NCBI GenBank assembly: GCA_964518635.1
Contig: CAZFGK010000001.1
Coordinates: 121,284 to 185,283, forward strand
DNA length: 64,000 bases
Origin: CAZFGK01 sp964518635
Lineage (GTDB): Bacteria; Zixibacteria; MSB-5A5; GN15; FEB-12
Direction of reading: 5' to 3'
In this document: positions 51,198 to 60,237 of the stretch, in pieces
Layout: every line of letters starts with the position of its first letter
Position numbering within the stretch: the stretch's first letter is position 1
Notes under the pieces: model-generated
The model's database searches: none
What the model was told of the DNA's origin: nothing
The model's input: the letters and a program-made list of their open reading frames with translations, nothing else
Position numbers and translations under genes: made by a program

Positions 51198-52241
51198 ATG
51201 AGCAGACAATCAAGCGGGAAAAAATCAGCAGCATCCAGAAAATCAACTGAACAGAAACCGGTCATCGTGGTCCTCGGCTACGGAGGGCAGGGACGAGCCC
51301 TGGCACTAAACTGGCGGGATGCGGGCTATTCAGTTCTCGTGGCGTTGCGTCCTCGCTCGAAAAGTGCAGCGAAGGTGCGTCATGAGGGGTTGCCCGTTGT
51401 TTCATTTCAAGAGGCAGCAGTACTCGGCGAAGTGATTGTCTTTGCGATTCCTGATCACACCCATGCTGGAGTTTTTGCACGATACGTCGAGGAGAGAATA
51501 GATGGAGATGCCTTGCTTCTCTTTCTGCACGGCACGTCGATAGCCTTTAATGCCGTCAAGCCAAAGCCAACACAACCAATCGGTCTTCTGGCTCCTCATG
51601 CGCCGGGGGTTGCAGTGCGAGCTTCGTATCTCTCCAGTCAACCACTGTCTGGATTTGTTGGTGGAAACAATGCGGCAGCAATTCGACAGGTCCGAAAACT
51701 CGCACAAGCTATGGGAATTCAGAAATCGCATCAGATGATGACTTCCTTTCGTGATGAAGCAATCGGTGATCTTTTTGGTGAGCAGATGGTGTTGTGCGGT
51801 GGACTTGCGGCATTGATCTCTACTGGTTTTGAAACACTTCGTGCAAACGGCATCAAACCGAAACAGGCCTGGCTCGAAGTCGGCTATCAAATTGATTTGA
51901 TCGTAAATCTCATTAAAGAGTATGGTATTCGCGGGATGTTTGAGCGAATCTCATTCGCAGCGAGGCACGGATCACATGAAATAGCACCGACGATTGCAAA
52001 GGCATTGCAGCCGATCATGAAAAAACGATTTGCGGAAATCGCGAATGGGAACTACCCAAAACGTTTACTTGCTAAGAATGATTTCTCTAATGTATTACTC
52101 AAGAGTAGAACTAAAAATATTTCTTCAAATTCTCTCGAAAAAGCCGCAAAGGGCATTGCCAGAATCAATAAATTGCATAAAGTTCTTGCTCATGGGCAAC
52201 CATTCACTCAGCGAGAATCAAGGAAGAAGGGTCGCCCATGA
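51198..52241 (+). CDS. Divergent ketol-acid reductoisomerase-like protein
   Basis: 347 residues. The Ser/Lys-rich N-terminus precedes a clear KARI NADP domain: VVLGYGGQGRALALNWRDAG, VALRPRSKS, FAIPDHTH, FLHGTSIAFN. The knotted domain has DLFGEQMVLCGG, with its Asp and Glu metal ligands. By hand alignment the loop normally written APKGPG reads APHAPG, so the substrate lysine is replaced, and the second-helix Glu pair has become LEVGYQ, with Gln for one ligand. It is not in an ilv cluster. It may be a paralogue with changed chemistry; KARI activity should not be assumed. It lies 66 bp before the TonB receptor gene. Confidence 0.8.
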   Translation: MSRQSSGKKSAASRKSTEQKPVIVVLGYGGQGRALALNWRDAGYSVLVALRPRSKSAAKVRHEGLPVVSFQEAAVLGEVIVFAIPDHTHAGVFARYVEERIDGDALLLFLHGTSIAFNAVKPKPTQPIGLLAPHAPGVAVRASYLSSQPLSGFVGGNNAAAIRQVRKLAQAMGIQKSHQMMTSFRDEAIGDLFGEQMVLCGGLAALISTGFETLRANGIKPKQAWLEVGYQIDLIVNLIKEYGIRGMFERISFAARHGSHEIAPTIAKALQPIMKKRFAEIANGNYPKRLLAKNDFSNVLLKSRTKNISSNSLEKAAKGIARINKLHKVLAHGQPFTQRESRKKGRP

Positions 52242-52307
52242 GCAACTTGTAGTACTCTGGTGTCGATTCGGCTAAGCTGCCGAGCGACGAAGAAAGGACT
52301 TGGTATC

Positions 52308-54737
52308 ATGTACACGCGCTCACGACTGAACTCAAAGCGCTTCATTCTCCCTCTTGGCATTCTCCTTATCACACTTTTTTCCATTTCTGCATTCGCTCGG
52401 TCTGGTCGCGTGATCGATCGAGTGAGTGGACAACCAATCGCCAATGCCACGATTACATTCGGTGAGTTGAAAATTCTGGCGGATGCACAGGGAAAATTCG
52501 AAATTCCGGAGACAGCGGCTGATGTGACCTGTACGGTCTCACATGTCGGCTATCTTTCCCGCTCGATTTCGATTAACAACGATTCTGAATTGATCATTGC
52601 GCTTGATCAGACCGAACAGCAGCTGGATGATATTCTGGTCACCGCACAGCGCACAGATCGAACAGTCGCGCGTACACCAAAAACCACCTATCGCACCAGT
52701 TCGACTGATATTGATAAGAGTGGCGCGCAGACCGCAACCGATGCAATCCGGACTCTTCCCGGCGTAGCAATGACCGATGCCGGTACATTCCGCGCCCGAC
52801 CTGTTCTGCGTGGCTTGTATGGCTCTCGGTTGCTGGTGCTTGTTGACGGCGAACGTCAGAATGATCTGCGTGAAGTCAGCGATTTTGCCGGTGTGTCACT
52901 TTCTCTTGTTGATGTGAATGAAATCGACCGTGTTGAAGTGGTTTCGGGATCGACTTCGCCGCTGTACGGATCAGACGCAATGGGTGGCGTGATCAATGTC
53001 ATCACAAACCGCGCTGGTTATTCATCCGAACTTCGTCCGATGGGAACCTATTCCGGTCGTTATTCATCAACAGATGAACAGCAAAGTCATCGTCTCGAGT
53101 TTGGTGTGCAAAGTCCTGACTGGTATCTCTCTGGTGCTGGTTCCTGGCGCGAAACCGGCCGCAACTATCGTCCGCCGACCGGATGGCAAAACGAGTCGGG
53201 GTATGAGATTTTCAACAGCGCTGCCTACGATAAAATCCGAACGCGCACGGGAAAAGACTACGCTGATTTCGGATTGGTGAACACAGGCGCAGAAATCAAG
53301 AACGCCGACCTTCGTTTGGGAGCGCGCTTAAGCACTACTTCCCGACTCGAAGCAGATCTCGGGATGTACGAAGCAGGAAACATCGGCTATCCCGGCGTAC
53401 CGAATGATTCGACGCCGTTTTTCTTCTCGTATCCCCAGCATGATCGCCGCAATGGTTCCCTCTCCTACGTGAATGACAAAATCGGCGGAGCATTCGGACG
53501 ATTTGAATCAAAGCTCTATGTGCAGCAAGTCGAAAAGGAATTCTTCACTGATTTCCTCGGTTCTTTGAGAATCCCAACCGGACCCGGCGGACCGACGATT
53601 GTGCCGCTCACCGCATCCAGCCGCACCGAAGTCACCAAAGTCGGACTCAATATTCAACAGGAGCAGGGTTCAAATGACGGGGGATTCCACGCGACGTATG
53701 GTATCGAGGGCTGGACAGAAAAGTATCATGGGAATGTCAAGGAAGTCACATTGCTCGATTTCTCCTTCCCCGGTCCACCTGATATGACCACCACCGAATT
53801 TCGCGCAAGCGTACCAGAATCACGCTGGAACTCTGCCGGAATTTTCACCCGCTCCAATTTTGATCTGGGCATAGTAACAATTGAAGCCGGAGCTCGAGCA
53901 GATTTCTTCTCGGTGAAAACGACACCGACCAGCGGATATGTAGACGACGATGACCTTCTCCTTCCGGGAGCCGATGACAAGTATTCTTCTCTCACCGGTT
54001 CCTTGGGCGCGATGCTTCCCGTCTCTGAGGGTGTGAGTGTCTACAGCACTATTGGAACCGCGTATCGTGTACCAAACACCGTTGAGAGATTCTTCTACGG
54101 TTCAGCATCGGGTCGAAATGTACGCCCGAATGCGGATATCAAGCCGGAACGGTCCTACTCTCTCGAAACCGGTTTCAAGGGAGTGCAGCCGAGCTTCTCG
54201 TATGCACTCATCGGTTTCTACAATAGCTACGACAACTTCGTCCAGCTTCGTTCGATCGGCTCGAATCTCTGGCAGTATCAGAATGTGCAGGATGCGACGA
54301 TCTATGGCGGTGAAATGCTCATCGAGGGTCGCTTGCAGATCGGATTTTACGGAGACCTCGGAATCAGCTATCAGCATGGTGACACGAAAGCGGACGGCGA
54401 CAAACAGCCACTCTTCGTCGCACCGTTCACCGCAACACTTTCACTCGGCTGGCGTGAATCTCAACGAAGCACCTATTTTGAATTGAGTAGCCGTCTACTG
54501 GCCGATCAGGATCGAGTGTCGAACTCGACTGCTCTGGATGATGTCGCCACGAAGGGGTTCGCAGTATTCAATCTCTCCGGCGGCATTCGTCTGTTTGAAC
54601 AGGTGCATGCCTCAGTCGCAGTGAACAACCTCTTTGATGAGTTGTATAGTGAGCCGTTCAATGCGCGCGGCCCTGACAATCCGATACCGGAGTCGGGACG
54701 CAACTTTGTCTTCTCGCTGAAGGCGGATGTTTTCTAG
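52308..54737 (+). CDS. TonB-dependent outer-membrane receptor with carboxypeptidase-like N-terminal domain
   Basis: 809 residues from the ATG at 52308, which AAGGA precedes by 9 bases. A signal peptide ends near SAFA; then comes a carboxypeptidase-regulatory-like domain (residues about 32-110, GRVIDRVSGQPIANATITFG). The plug has DDILVTAQRTDR, VLRGLYGSRLLVLVDGER, and the STSPLYGSDAMGGVINVITN consensus. A 22-strand-type barrel follows, ending in VFSLKADVF. Substrate unknown: siderophores, B12, glycans and metals are all possible. A strong terminator closes the transcript. Confidence 0.93.
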   Translation: MYTRSRLNSKRFILPLGILLITLFSISAFARSGRVIDRVSGQPIANATITFGELKILADAQGKFEIPETAADVTCTVSHVGYLSRSISINNDSELIIALDQTEQQLDDILVTAQRTDRTVARTPKTTYRTSSTDIDKSGAQTATDAIRTLPGVAMTDAGTFRARPVLRGLYGSRLLVLVDGERQNDLREVSDFAGVSLSLVDVNEIDRVEVVSGSTSPLYGSDAMGGVINVITNRAGYSSELRPMGTYSGRYSSTDEQQSHRLEFGVQSPDWYLSGAGSWRETGRNYRPPTGWQNESGYEIFNSAAYDKIRTRTGKDYADFGLVNTGAEIKNADLRLGARLSTTSRLEADLGMYEAGNIGYPGVPNDSTPFFFSYPQHDRRNGSLSYVNDKIGGAFGRFESKLYVQQVEKEFFTDFLGSLRIPTGPGGPTIVPLTASSRTEVTKVGLNIQQEQGSNDGGFHATYGIEGWTEKYHGNVKEVTLLDFSFPGPPDMTTTEFRASVPESRWNSAGIFTRSNFDLGIVTIEAGARADFFSVKTTPTSGYVDDDDLLLPGADDKYSSLTGSLGAMLPVSEGVSVYSTIGTAYRVPNTVERFFYGSASGRNVRPNADIKPERSYSLETGFKGVQPSFSYALIGFYNSYDNFVQLRSIGSNLWQYQNVQDATIYGGEMLIEGRLQIGFYGDLGISYQHGDTKADGDKQPLFVAPFTATLSLGWRESQRSTYFELSSRLLADQDRVSNSTALDDVATKGFAVFNLSGGIRLFEQVHASVAVNNLFDELYSEPFNARGPDNPIPESGRNFVFSLKADVF

Positions 54738-54765
54738 TCCACCGAAGCATTCTTCTTCCCTTGGT

Positions 54766-54800
54766 ACGGCCGGTCATCCAGACCGGCCGTTTTGTTTTGT
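54766..54800 (+). terminator. Rho-independent terminator after the TonB receptor
   Basis: ACGGCCGGTC and GACCGGCCGT form a perfect 10-bp stem with a 5-nt loop, followed by TTTGTTTTGT. It lies 29 bp past the stop codon, and no other notable feature is present before the convergent prepilin gene. Confidence 0.95.
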
Positions 54801-54870
54801 GGCTTACAAAGATGCGCGCTTACTGACTGCACAGTTCATTCATCACGAGAGCGAGTCGTAGAAACTATCT

Positions 54871-55377
54871 CTACCAGCTATTCTCGCCGACAGCGACCGA
54901 TCCGCTGCATCCTGAACCGGGCACACTTGAACTTGTATTCGGCCAGATTTCTCCAGTCGACTGTTTGTATGCCCATCCCCCACGCGTGCCGACAATGACC
55001 CCTTTAGTCACTCCGGTTACCACAGAATCTGGCGCATTCGCGGCAAGTTGAAATGGATTGTTGGGTACGATTCCGGCGAGAACAACATTGGCAGTTGTGA
55101 GCGAATCTTTCGTAGGCCAGACATTGCCTGTTCCTCGAACAATTGATCCGCTGTTCCAGTTTGAGATTGCTGAGCGCATGGACATCAATGACTGCTTGCA
55201 CGAACTGATTTTCGCCTCACTGTTGATATTCTGATAGGTGGGTACGGCGACGGTTCCGAGAATGCCGAGTACTGTGATGATGATCACGATTTCGATGAGT
55301 GTGAATCCGCGCCCAAAACGATCAGAGGCGCCGAAGATAGTCAGATCTTTCGTGAATTCCATACTGTGTTGTTTCAT
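54871..55377 (-). CDS. Type IV prepilin-like (pseudopilin) protein
   Basis: 168 residues. The prepilin cleavage motif is RGFTLIEIVIIITVLGILGT, with cleavage after Gly24 and the conserved Glu at mature position 5. The leader (24 residues) is longer than most; an internal ATG at residue 6 would shorten it. The C-terminal half has Thr/Ser/Gly-rich loops and two cysteines that could form a disulfide. No peptidase, ATPase or secretin gene is nearby, so it presumably uses machinery encoded elsewhere. Confidence 0.85.
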   Translation of the reverse strand: MKQHSMEFTKDLTIFGASDRFGRGFTLIEIVIIITVLGILGTVAVPTYQNINSEAKISSCKQSLMSMRSAISNWNSGSIVRGTGNVWPTKDSLTTANVVLAGIVPNNPFQLAANAPDSVVTGVTKGVIVGTRGGWAYKQSTGEIWPNTSSSVPGSGCSGSVAVGENSW

Positions 55378-55456
55378 TTTGAAAACCAGCGTTCACGGAC
55401 TTAGATCGGCAGATGTTTCAATAATCTTGACGCTCATAAACATGATAAACCCACCT

Positions 55457-55534
55457 GCGGGGGTCTACGAGCTTGCCCCGGGTTCCCGTGAATGTACACA
55501 CGGGTGGCCCTGATCACCAGATCAGGGTTCCTGC
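55457..55534. repeat. Family E' and E elements, tandem (copies 2 and 3)
   Basis: 55457-55490 matches the 37313 element (GTCTACGAGCTTGCCCCGGG and TTCCCGTG), and 55502-55534 matches family E (GGGTGGCCCTGATCACCAGA and TCAGGGTTCC). The same order, E' then E, occurs at 37313-37410. Confidence 0.7.
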
Positions 55535-55542
55535 ATCTTCTG

Positions 55543-55625
55543 GAAGCCCCATGCTTTAGCGTGGGAAATCAGTGGCGGAAACCTCAATCAATGTAACATC
55601 TTTGAAGTGCAGGAATTCTCATGTC
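55543..55625 (+). repeat. Family D relative with long tail
   Basis: GAAGCCCCATGCTTTAGCGT then GGGAAATCAGTGG; from 55570 on, the tail (CAGTGGCGGAAACCTCAATC, AATGTAACATCTTTGAAGTG) corresponds to 19186-19245. Confidence 0.65.
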
Positions 55626-55638
55626 GCAAATGGAGAGC

Positions 55639-55680
55639 GGCTGGGTGGCACACCCATTCTTATGGGTGTGAATCAGTGAT
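55639..55680 (+). repeat. Dispersed element family D, copy 5
   Basis: GGCTGGGTGGCACACCCATT, CTTATGGGTGTGAATCAGTG, AT. It matches the 47992 copy almost exactly in reverse. Confidence 0.75.
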
Positions 55681-55709
55681 GTAATTGACGAGTATCTCCG
55701 TGCCGCCTC

Positions 55710-55740
55710 CCCCGCACCCGAAGAGGGAGCAGGCCACCAA
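55710..55740. repeat. Dispersed motif family F, copy 2
   Basis: CCCCGCACCCGAAGAGGGAG then CAGGCCACCAA, related to 684-713. Confidence 0.5.
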
Positions 55741-55850
55741 GACAAATCACCACCCTCACCCAATCTCTGAAGCTGTTTGCATACCGGAAAGAATGACCCG
55801 CTCAGTCCGCACACTTAACTATCTGCTATCACAGCACTTATGAATTCCGG

Positions 55851-55972
55851 ATCGCCCCAGAGGGTGCTCAAATTTCGGGCACCGTGGTTGCTTCTCTCCT
55901 ACCAGTCTGGACAGGGCTTGGACCAGCTCGGTGAAGACATTGAAAACCTCGGCCGACCACCGGGGTTTTTTT
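55851..55972 (+). ncRNA. Candidate small transcript or attenuated leader upstream of ada
   Basis: A possible promoter lies just upstream (TTAACT at 55815-55820, TATGAA at 55839-55844, 18-bp spacer). The segment can fold a GGTGC/GCACC hairpin (55863-55881) and ends in a strong terminator at 55945-55972, about 130 bp before ada. It matches no RNA family I know: no SRP, tmRNA or riboswitch signature is visible. An open frame on the + strand spans the segment but lacks a ribosome site and a recognisable product. It is either an independent small RNA or the attenuated leader of ada. Confidence 0.35.
55945..55972 (+). terminator. Rho-independent terminator upstream of ada
   Basis: AACCTCGG pairs with CCGGGGTT (one G-T pair) around a 7-nt loop, followed by a run of seven T residues (55966-55972). 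There is no annotated gene immediately before it on this strand. Confidence 0.75.
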
Positions 55973-56102
55973 ATGTCCAAAAATCAGTGATTCCATCCAT
56001 TCTCGCTATCTCTCGACAGAAAAGCGTATTCAGCGCAAAATGCGATTTTGATGTCGATTCAGCGGTGGCTCTTGAACTGTTTTTCATCGAACATTCCCCC
56101 GC

Positions 56103-57290
56103 ATGAAGACAGAAAAGAAACTCGACTCAAGACAAACTACCCGACGCATTCCAACTCAAACCGATTCGGATGCGAGCAGAGCACTTCCGCCACGAGAGGA
56201 ATTGATTCGCGCGATTCAGGAACGGGATGAGAGCTACCGCGGACTCTTTTTCGTCGGTGTCACCAGCACTCGGATATTCTGCCGTCCGGGTTGTCCGGCG
56301 CGTGCGCCACTTCCGAAGAATATGCAGTTCTTCGCAACTGTCGCCGATGCCCTCACGCATGGTTTCCGCCCCTGCAAGCGATGCCTGCCGATGCAAGCCG
56401 AAGGAATCGCGCCGAGTTGGCTACAACCGTTGCTGAGTTTTGTAGAAGATCATCCAAATCGTCGCGCGACTGATCAGGATATTCGCAACCTCGGTGTCGA
56501 ACCGAGTCGAGTGCGACGCTATTTCCACGTCACTTACGGGATGACATTCCATGCCTTCGCCCGTTCACAACGTCTCACTCGCGCCCTTGTTGATCTGAAA
56601 GAAGGGAGCACCGTCGATGATGCCAGCTTCGATCACGGCTTCGAATCGACGAGCGGCTTTCGGGATGCCTTCGCGCAATTTTTCGGGACGACGCCGGGAA
56701 AGAGTGGGAAGAGTCAGGTCATTTTCATTCACCTGATCGAATCGCCGCTCGGTCCGCTCGTCGCCGGCATGATCGACGGGAAAGTGTGTCTGCTGGAGTT
56801 TGTGCAACGTCGAATGCTCGAGACACAACTGGATGTCATTCGTTCACGATTCGATGCTGCATTGTCTGTTGGAACATCATCGATGTTTGACCCCCTTCGC
56901 ATTGAGCTGGATGAATATTTTGCAGGGAGACGAAGATCATTCGGCATTCCCCTCGCCTCGCCGGGGACTGCATTTCTGGAGAAAGTCTGGAATGCATTAC
57001 TAGAAATTCCCTATGGAGTAACAAGGAGCTACGAAGCGATAGCGAGGCAGGTCGATTCCCCTCGTGCGGTGCGAGCAGTCGGGACGGCAAATGGATGTAA
57101 TCGTATCGCTATTTTGATTCCGTGTCATCGGGTGGTGAACAAGAATGGTGATCTCGGTGGCTATGGCGGCGGGCTCTGGCGAAAAAAGAGATTGCTCGAA
57201 CTTGAACAACAATGTTCTCTGGATGTCGAAACCTCATCACGTTCAACCGACACAAGCAGACCGGAGCGTCGCATCCATGCAGACCGCTGA
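56103..57290 (+). CDS. ada: Bifunctional Ada: transcriptional regulator and O6-methylguanine-DNA methyltransferase
   Basis: 395 residues with three parts. The N-terminal zinc-binding methylphosphotriester domain shows TSTRIFCRPGCPARAPLPKN and GFRPCKRCLP (four cysteines, one of which accepts the methyl group). The AraC-type helix-turn-helix is centred on FDHGFESTSGFRDAFAQFFG. The C-terminal suicide methyltransferase has IPCHRVV and the recognition helix AVGTANGCNR. It repairs alkylated DNA and activates its own regulon once methylated. No Shine-Dalgarno site is obvious before the ATG. Its end overlaps the EamA start by 14 bp. Confidence 0.95.
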   Translation: MKTEKKLDSRQTTRRIPTQTDSDASRALPPREELIRAIQERDESYRGLFFVGVTSTRIFCRPGCPARAPLPKNMQFFATVADALTHGFRPCKRCLPMQAEGIAPSWLQPLLSFVEDHPNRRATDQDIRNLGVEPSRVRRYFHVTYGMTFHAFARSQRLTRALVDLKEGSTVDDASFDHGFESTSGFRDAFAQFFGTTPGKSGKSQVIFIHLIESPLGPLVAGMIDGKVCLLEFVQRRMLETQLDVIRSRFDAALSVGTSSMFDPLRIELDEYFAGRRRSFGIPLASPGTAFLEKVWNALLEIPYGVTRSYEAIARQVDSPRAVRAVGTANGCNRIAILIPCHRVVNKNGDLGGYGGGLWRKKRLLELEQQCSLDVETSSRSTDTSRPERRIHADR

Positions 57291-58170
57291 TATCATTCGA
57301 CTCATCTCACTTGCAGCGATCTGGGGAGGAAGTTTCATCTTCATGCGTATTGCCGCGCCGGTCTTCGGGCCGGTCATAACTGCTGATCTTCGCGTCTTCA
57401 TCGGTGCCGTCGTGTTGATTCTCTATTTTGCGATTGCGAAAATTGAATTCCCCTGGCGCAAACACTGGAAACTGTTGCTTCTCTTAGGAGGTGTGGGGAC
57501 CGCAGTCCCATTCCTCTGTTTTTCATTCGCCGCCCTCCATATTCCGGCGGGATACTCGGCGGTGCTCAATGGCACGACGCCATTTTTCGGCGCGTTCTTC
57601 GCCATGCTTTGGGCGGGTGAAAAACTGACTCTGCGGAAAGTCTTCGGCTTACTGCTCGGTATGGTTGGAGTCGCGCTGGTCGTAGAACTGGTCAAATTCG
57701 ATTTCACGCTCAATGCCATTCTCGCCATCGCCGCCGGATCACTTGCCGCTGCCTGCTACGGTCTGGTCGGAGTGTTGATTCGCAAGTTTGGCTCGCAGAT
57801 TCCATCACAGACACTTGCCGCCGGGATGCTTCTCTTTGCCTCCTTCTGCCTTGCACCACTGATTCCGTTCAATCCGGTTCGGGCGGAGATCACTCTCGCA
57901 GCCGGATTGTCATTACTCGCTCTGGGCGCGATTTGCAGCGGACTGGCATTTCTGCTCTATTTCAAGCTCCTCGCCAATGTCGGGGTGACAAAGGCACTCA
58001 CTGTAACCCAACTGGTCACTGTCTTTGGGCTATTGTGGGGGGTGCTATTCTTTAAGGAGCCGATCAACGTCTTTAATGTCATCGGGGCGGTTTTGATTAT
58101 CGTTGGAACGACGCTGGTCGTTCGCCCGCCAAAGCAGAAAGCCGCCGAAGTAAAAGTCGCGACCAGCTAA
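57277..58170 (+). CDS. EamA/DMT family transporter
   Basis: 297 residues from the ATG at 57277 (MQTADIIRLISLAAIWGGSF); an upstream frame exists only because it runs through the ada coding region. Ten helices in two EamA repeats: the first contains FIGAVVLILYFA and TTPFFGAFFAMLWAGEKL, the second ALTVTQLVTVFGLLWGVLFF and KEPINVFNVIGAVLIIVGTT. Substrates for the family are amino acids, nucleotides or other metabolites, and cannot be read here. Coupling with ada suggests a shared transcript, though a repair link is not evident. Confidence 0.9.
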   Translation: MQTADIIRLISLAAIWGGSFIFMRIAAPVFGPVITADLRVFIGAVVLILYFAIAKIEFPWRKHWKLLLLLGGVGTAVPFLCFSFAALHIPAGYSAVLNGTTPFFGAFFAMLWAGEKLTLRKVFGLLLGMVGVALVVELVKFDFTLNAILAIAAGSLAAACYGLVGVLIRKFGSQIPSQTLAAGMLLFASFCLAPLIPFNPVRAEITLAAGLSLLALGAICSGLAFLLYFKLLANVGVTKALTVTQLVTVFGLLWGVLFFKEPINVFNVIGAVLIIVGTTLVVRPPKQKAAEVKVATS

Positions 58171-58215
58171 GACAAAACGTTTCGAAGAAGCGAGTCAGAT
58201 TGTAGCTTCTCAGTC

Positions 58216-60237
58216 ATGAATCAGACCCTCAAGAATATCCTCATGGTCGCAGCTGTCGGTGTCATCGGATTCGGTGCCTATCTGATGTACGACCTGCTGA
58301 CCCCACTCTCGTTTGAAGAGAAACTCGCCGAGATCATCCATCATGAAGACCGCCGTCTGGCAGATCGCACCCTGTATGATTTTCTGAAAGATGACAACCC
58401 GATTATTCGTGCTAAAGCGGTGCTCGCAGTCGGTCGTATTGGCGGAGTCACCCCGGTGGAGGGGGATGATGCGGCACGAGTGATCCTGCCAATTCTGGAT
58501 GACCCAGCGACTGAAGTCGCGCGTAGTGCTGCATTTGCAATTCAACTGACTTACTCTCGTGAGATTGTCCCTGAGCTGGTCTCGAAACTGGAAACAGTCT
58601 CGCCACTTGTTACTCCAACACTGATCAAGAGTATTGGTCGTCTGGCTGATACCTCAATGCCGAACGCCCTCGAAGCAATCTCTGCACGAGTGAATGATCC
58701 CTCTCCGGATATTCGCGCTGCAAGCTGTATGGCATTGTTCTACTCGAGAGCCACTCAGTACCTGAAAGAGCTCCCACTCAGGCTTGCCGCCGAACAGAAT
58801 GAAGAAGTCCGCCTTGCGGCACTCTATGCCATGTCCCGCCCGCAGATTGCTGAAGGATATTCATGGTATGTGCAGTATCTGGCGGATGCCGATCCGAATG
58901 TGCGCGCGATGGCACTCCGCGGTCTTGGTGGTGTACAATCCGACACCGCCTTGCATTATCTTGAAATCGCGCTGAATGATGAAAATGTGCATGTGAGCGC
59001 GACGGCGATTGCGTCCATCGTGACTAGAAAATCTCTCTCAAGTGCAGAAAATCTCGCCGCGAAACTGGCGAGAACTGATAATGAACTTCTCGCGCAGGAA
59101 ATCCTGAATGCCCTCGCCGCACTGAAGAGTGACCGTGGCGCAGAGGCAACTCGGACGATTTTCCTGAACTATCCGGGTGACAATGTTCTCGCAGCTGCGC
59201 TGCGATACCTGGCAACAGTCGACGGCGAAGCGACTGTTCCGCTGCTTGATTCGCTGGTGAACTCGCAGGTCTCGCCGAAAGTGCGGGTCGCTATTGCCGA
59301 TGCCTACCAGACAATCGGCGGGCAGTATGCCATGCCACGCATGGTCTTGCTCCTCAAAGATCCCGACCCGCTGGTTCGTGCGACTGCGTTTGGAGCCCTC
59401 ATGTCGGTCGATTCGACCAATGCGAATTTGTACATCGATCAGGCACTGGCTGATGTCGATATGATTCCCGTCTCAAGCGCAGTCGATCAGATCGGTACGG
59501 GAAAACGGGTTGAATATCTTGATCAGATGATGGCATTGCTCAATGACGGCCCACCGGTTGATATCAGACGATCAATCATCGAGCTCGTCCCGGCTTTCTG
59601 GAATGAACCGCTGCCGAATGACAGCTTTCCCGAACAACTCCTGCTCACCGCCGCCGGTGATGACAGTTATATCATTCGCAGACGTGCGACTTTTCTGTTC
59701 GATAGTCTGGTGCAGGAACATCAGAACAAGCTGCTGGGTGAACCGCAGGTTCAATTCAGCAAAACTGATATCGTGAATGCCATCAAAGAACTAAAAGAAA
59801 ATCCCGAAGCGGTGCTGACCACCACCAAAGGGGAGATTGCCTTCACTCTTCGCTTTGATCTTGCCCCTATTACCGTTTTGAATTTCATGAAACTCGCCGA
59901 AGATGGATTCTACGATGGTGTACTTTTTCACCGCGTCGTCCCTAATCTTGTCGTGCAAGGTGGGGACCCGCGTGGAGATGGCTACGGCGGTCCAAATTAT
60001 GAAATTCGCTGTGAATATTCGGAAGAGCCGTATGAGCGCGGGACGGTCGGAATGGCGACTTCCGGGAAAGATACCGGTGGCTCACAGTTCTTCTTTACCA
60101 TTGTCCCGACTTCGCATCTGAATGGACGTTATACGATTTTCGGGAACGTCACCGAGGGTATGGATGTAATAGACAAGATGGTGGTCGGAGATTCGATCCG
60201 CCAGGTTACCATAGTTCGAAAAGGAATAGCAGAATGA
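58216..60237 (+). CDS. HEAT-repeat protein fused to a cyclophilin-type peptidyl-prolyl isomerase
   Basis: 673 residues. An N-terminal signal or anchor (LKNILMVAAVGVIGFGAYLM) is followed by about twelve HEAT-like repeats (IRAKAVLAVGRIGGV, VRLAALYAMSRPQI, VRATAFGALMSVDS) over residues 40-520. The cyclophilin domain fills about 535-673: FHRVVP, QGGDPRGDGYGG, GTVGMATSGKDTGGSQFFFT and HLNGRYTIFG give the catalytic Arg and the substrate groove, all conserved. The HEAT solenoid probably scaffolds clients or partners at the periplasmic face. It overlaps the next gene by 4 bp. Confidence 0.88.
   Translation: MNQTLKNILMVAAVGVIGFGAYLMYDLLTPLSFEEKLAEIIHHEDRRLADRTLYDFLKDDNPIIRAKAVLAVGRIGGVTPVEGDDAARVILPILDDPATEVARSAAFAIQLTYSREIVPELVSKLETVSPLVTPTLIKSIGRLADTSMPNALEAISARVNDPSPDIRAASCMALFYSRATQYLKELPLRLAAEQNEEVRLAALYAMSRPQIAEGYSWYVQYLADADPNVRAMALRGLGGVQSDTALHYLEIALNDENVHVSATAIASIVTRKSLSSAENLAAKLARTDNELLAQEILNALAALKSDRGAEATRTIFLNYPGDNVLAAALRYLATVDGEATVPLLDSLVNSQVSPKVRVAIADAYQTIGGQYAMPRMVLLLKDPDPLVRATAFGALMSVDSTNANLYIDQALADVDMIPVSSAVDQIGTGKRVEYLDQMMALLNDGPPVDIRRSIIELVPAFWNEPLPNDSFPEQLLLTAAGDDSYIIRRRATFLFDSLVQEHQNKLLGEPQVQFSKTDIVNAIKELKENPEAVLTTTKGEIAFTLRFDLAPITVLNFMKLAEDGFYDGVLFHRVVPNLVVQGGDPRGDGYGGPNYEIRCEYSEEPYERGTVGMATSGKDTGGSQFFFTIVPTSHLNGRYTIFGNVTEGMDVIDKMVVGDSIRQVTIVRKGIAE

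Noticed and set aside
52242..52307. Cobalamin or other riboswitch before the TonB receptor
   Set aside because: Only 66 bp separate the two genes and no B12-box or other conserved aptamer element is visible.
55584..55814. Open frame on the minus strand whose translation contains HTHKNGCATQP, and a similar frame at 47967-48155 on the plus strand
   Set aside because: Both are translations of family D palindromes in opposite orientations; shared peptide text comes from the repeat, there is no ribosome site, and no protein family fits.
55840..56106. 88-residue open frame upstream of ada
   Set aside because: It crosses the terminator at 55945-55972, has no ribosome site and gives no recognisable protein; the segment is better viewed as non-coding.
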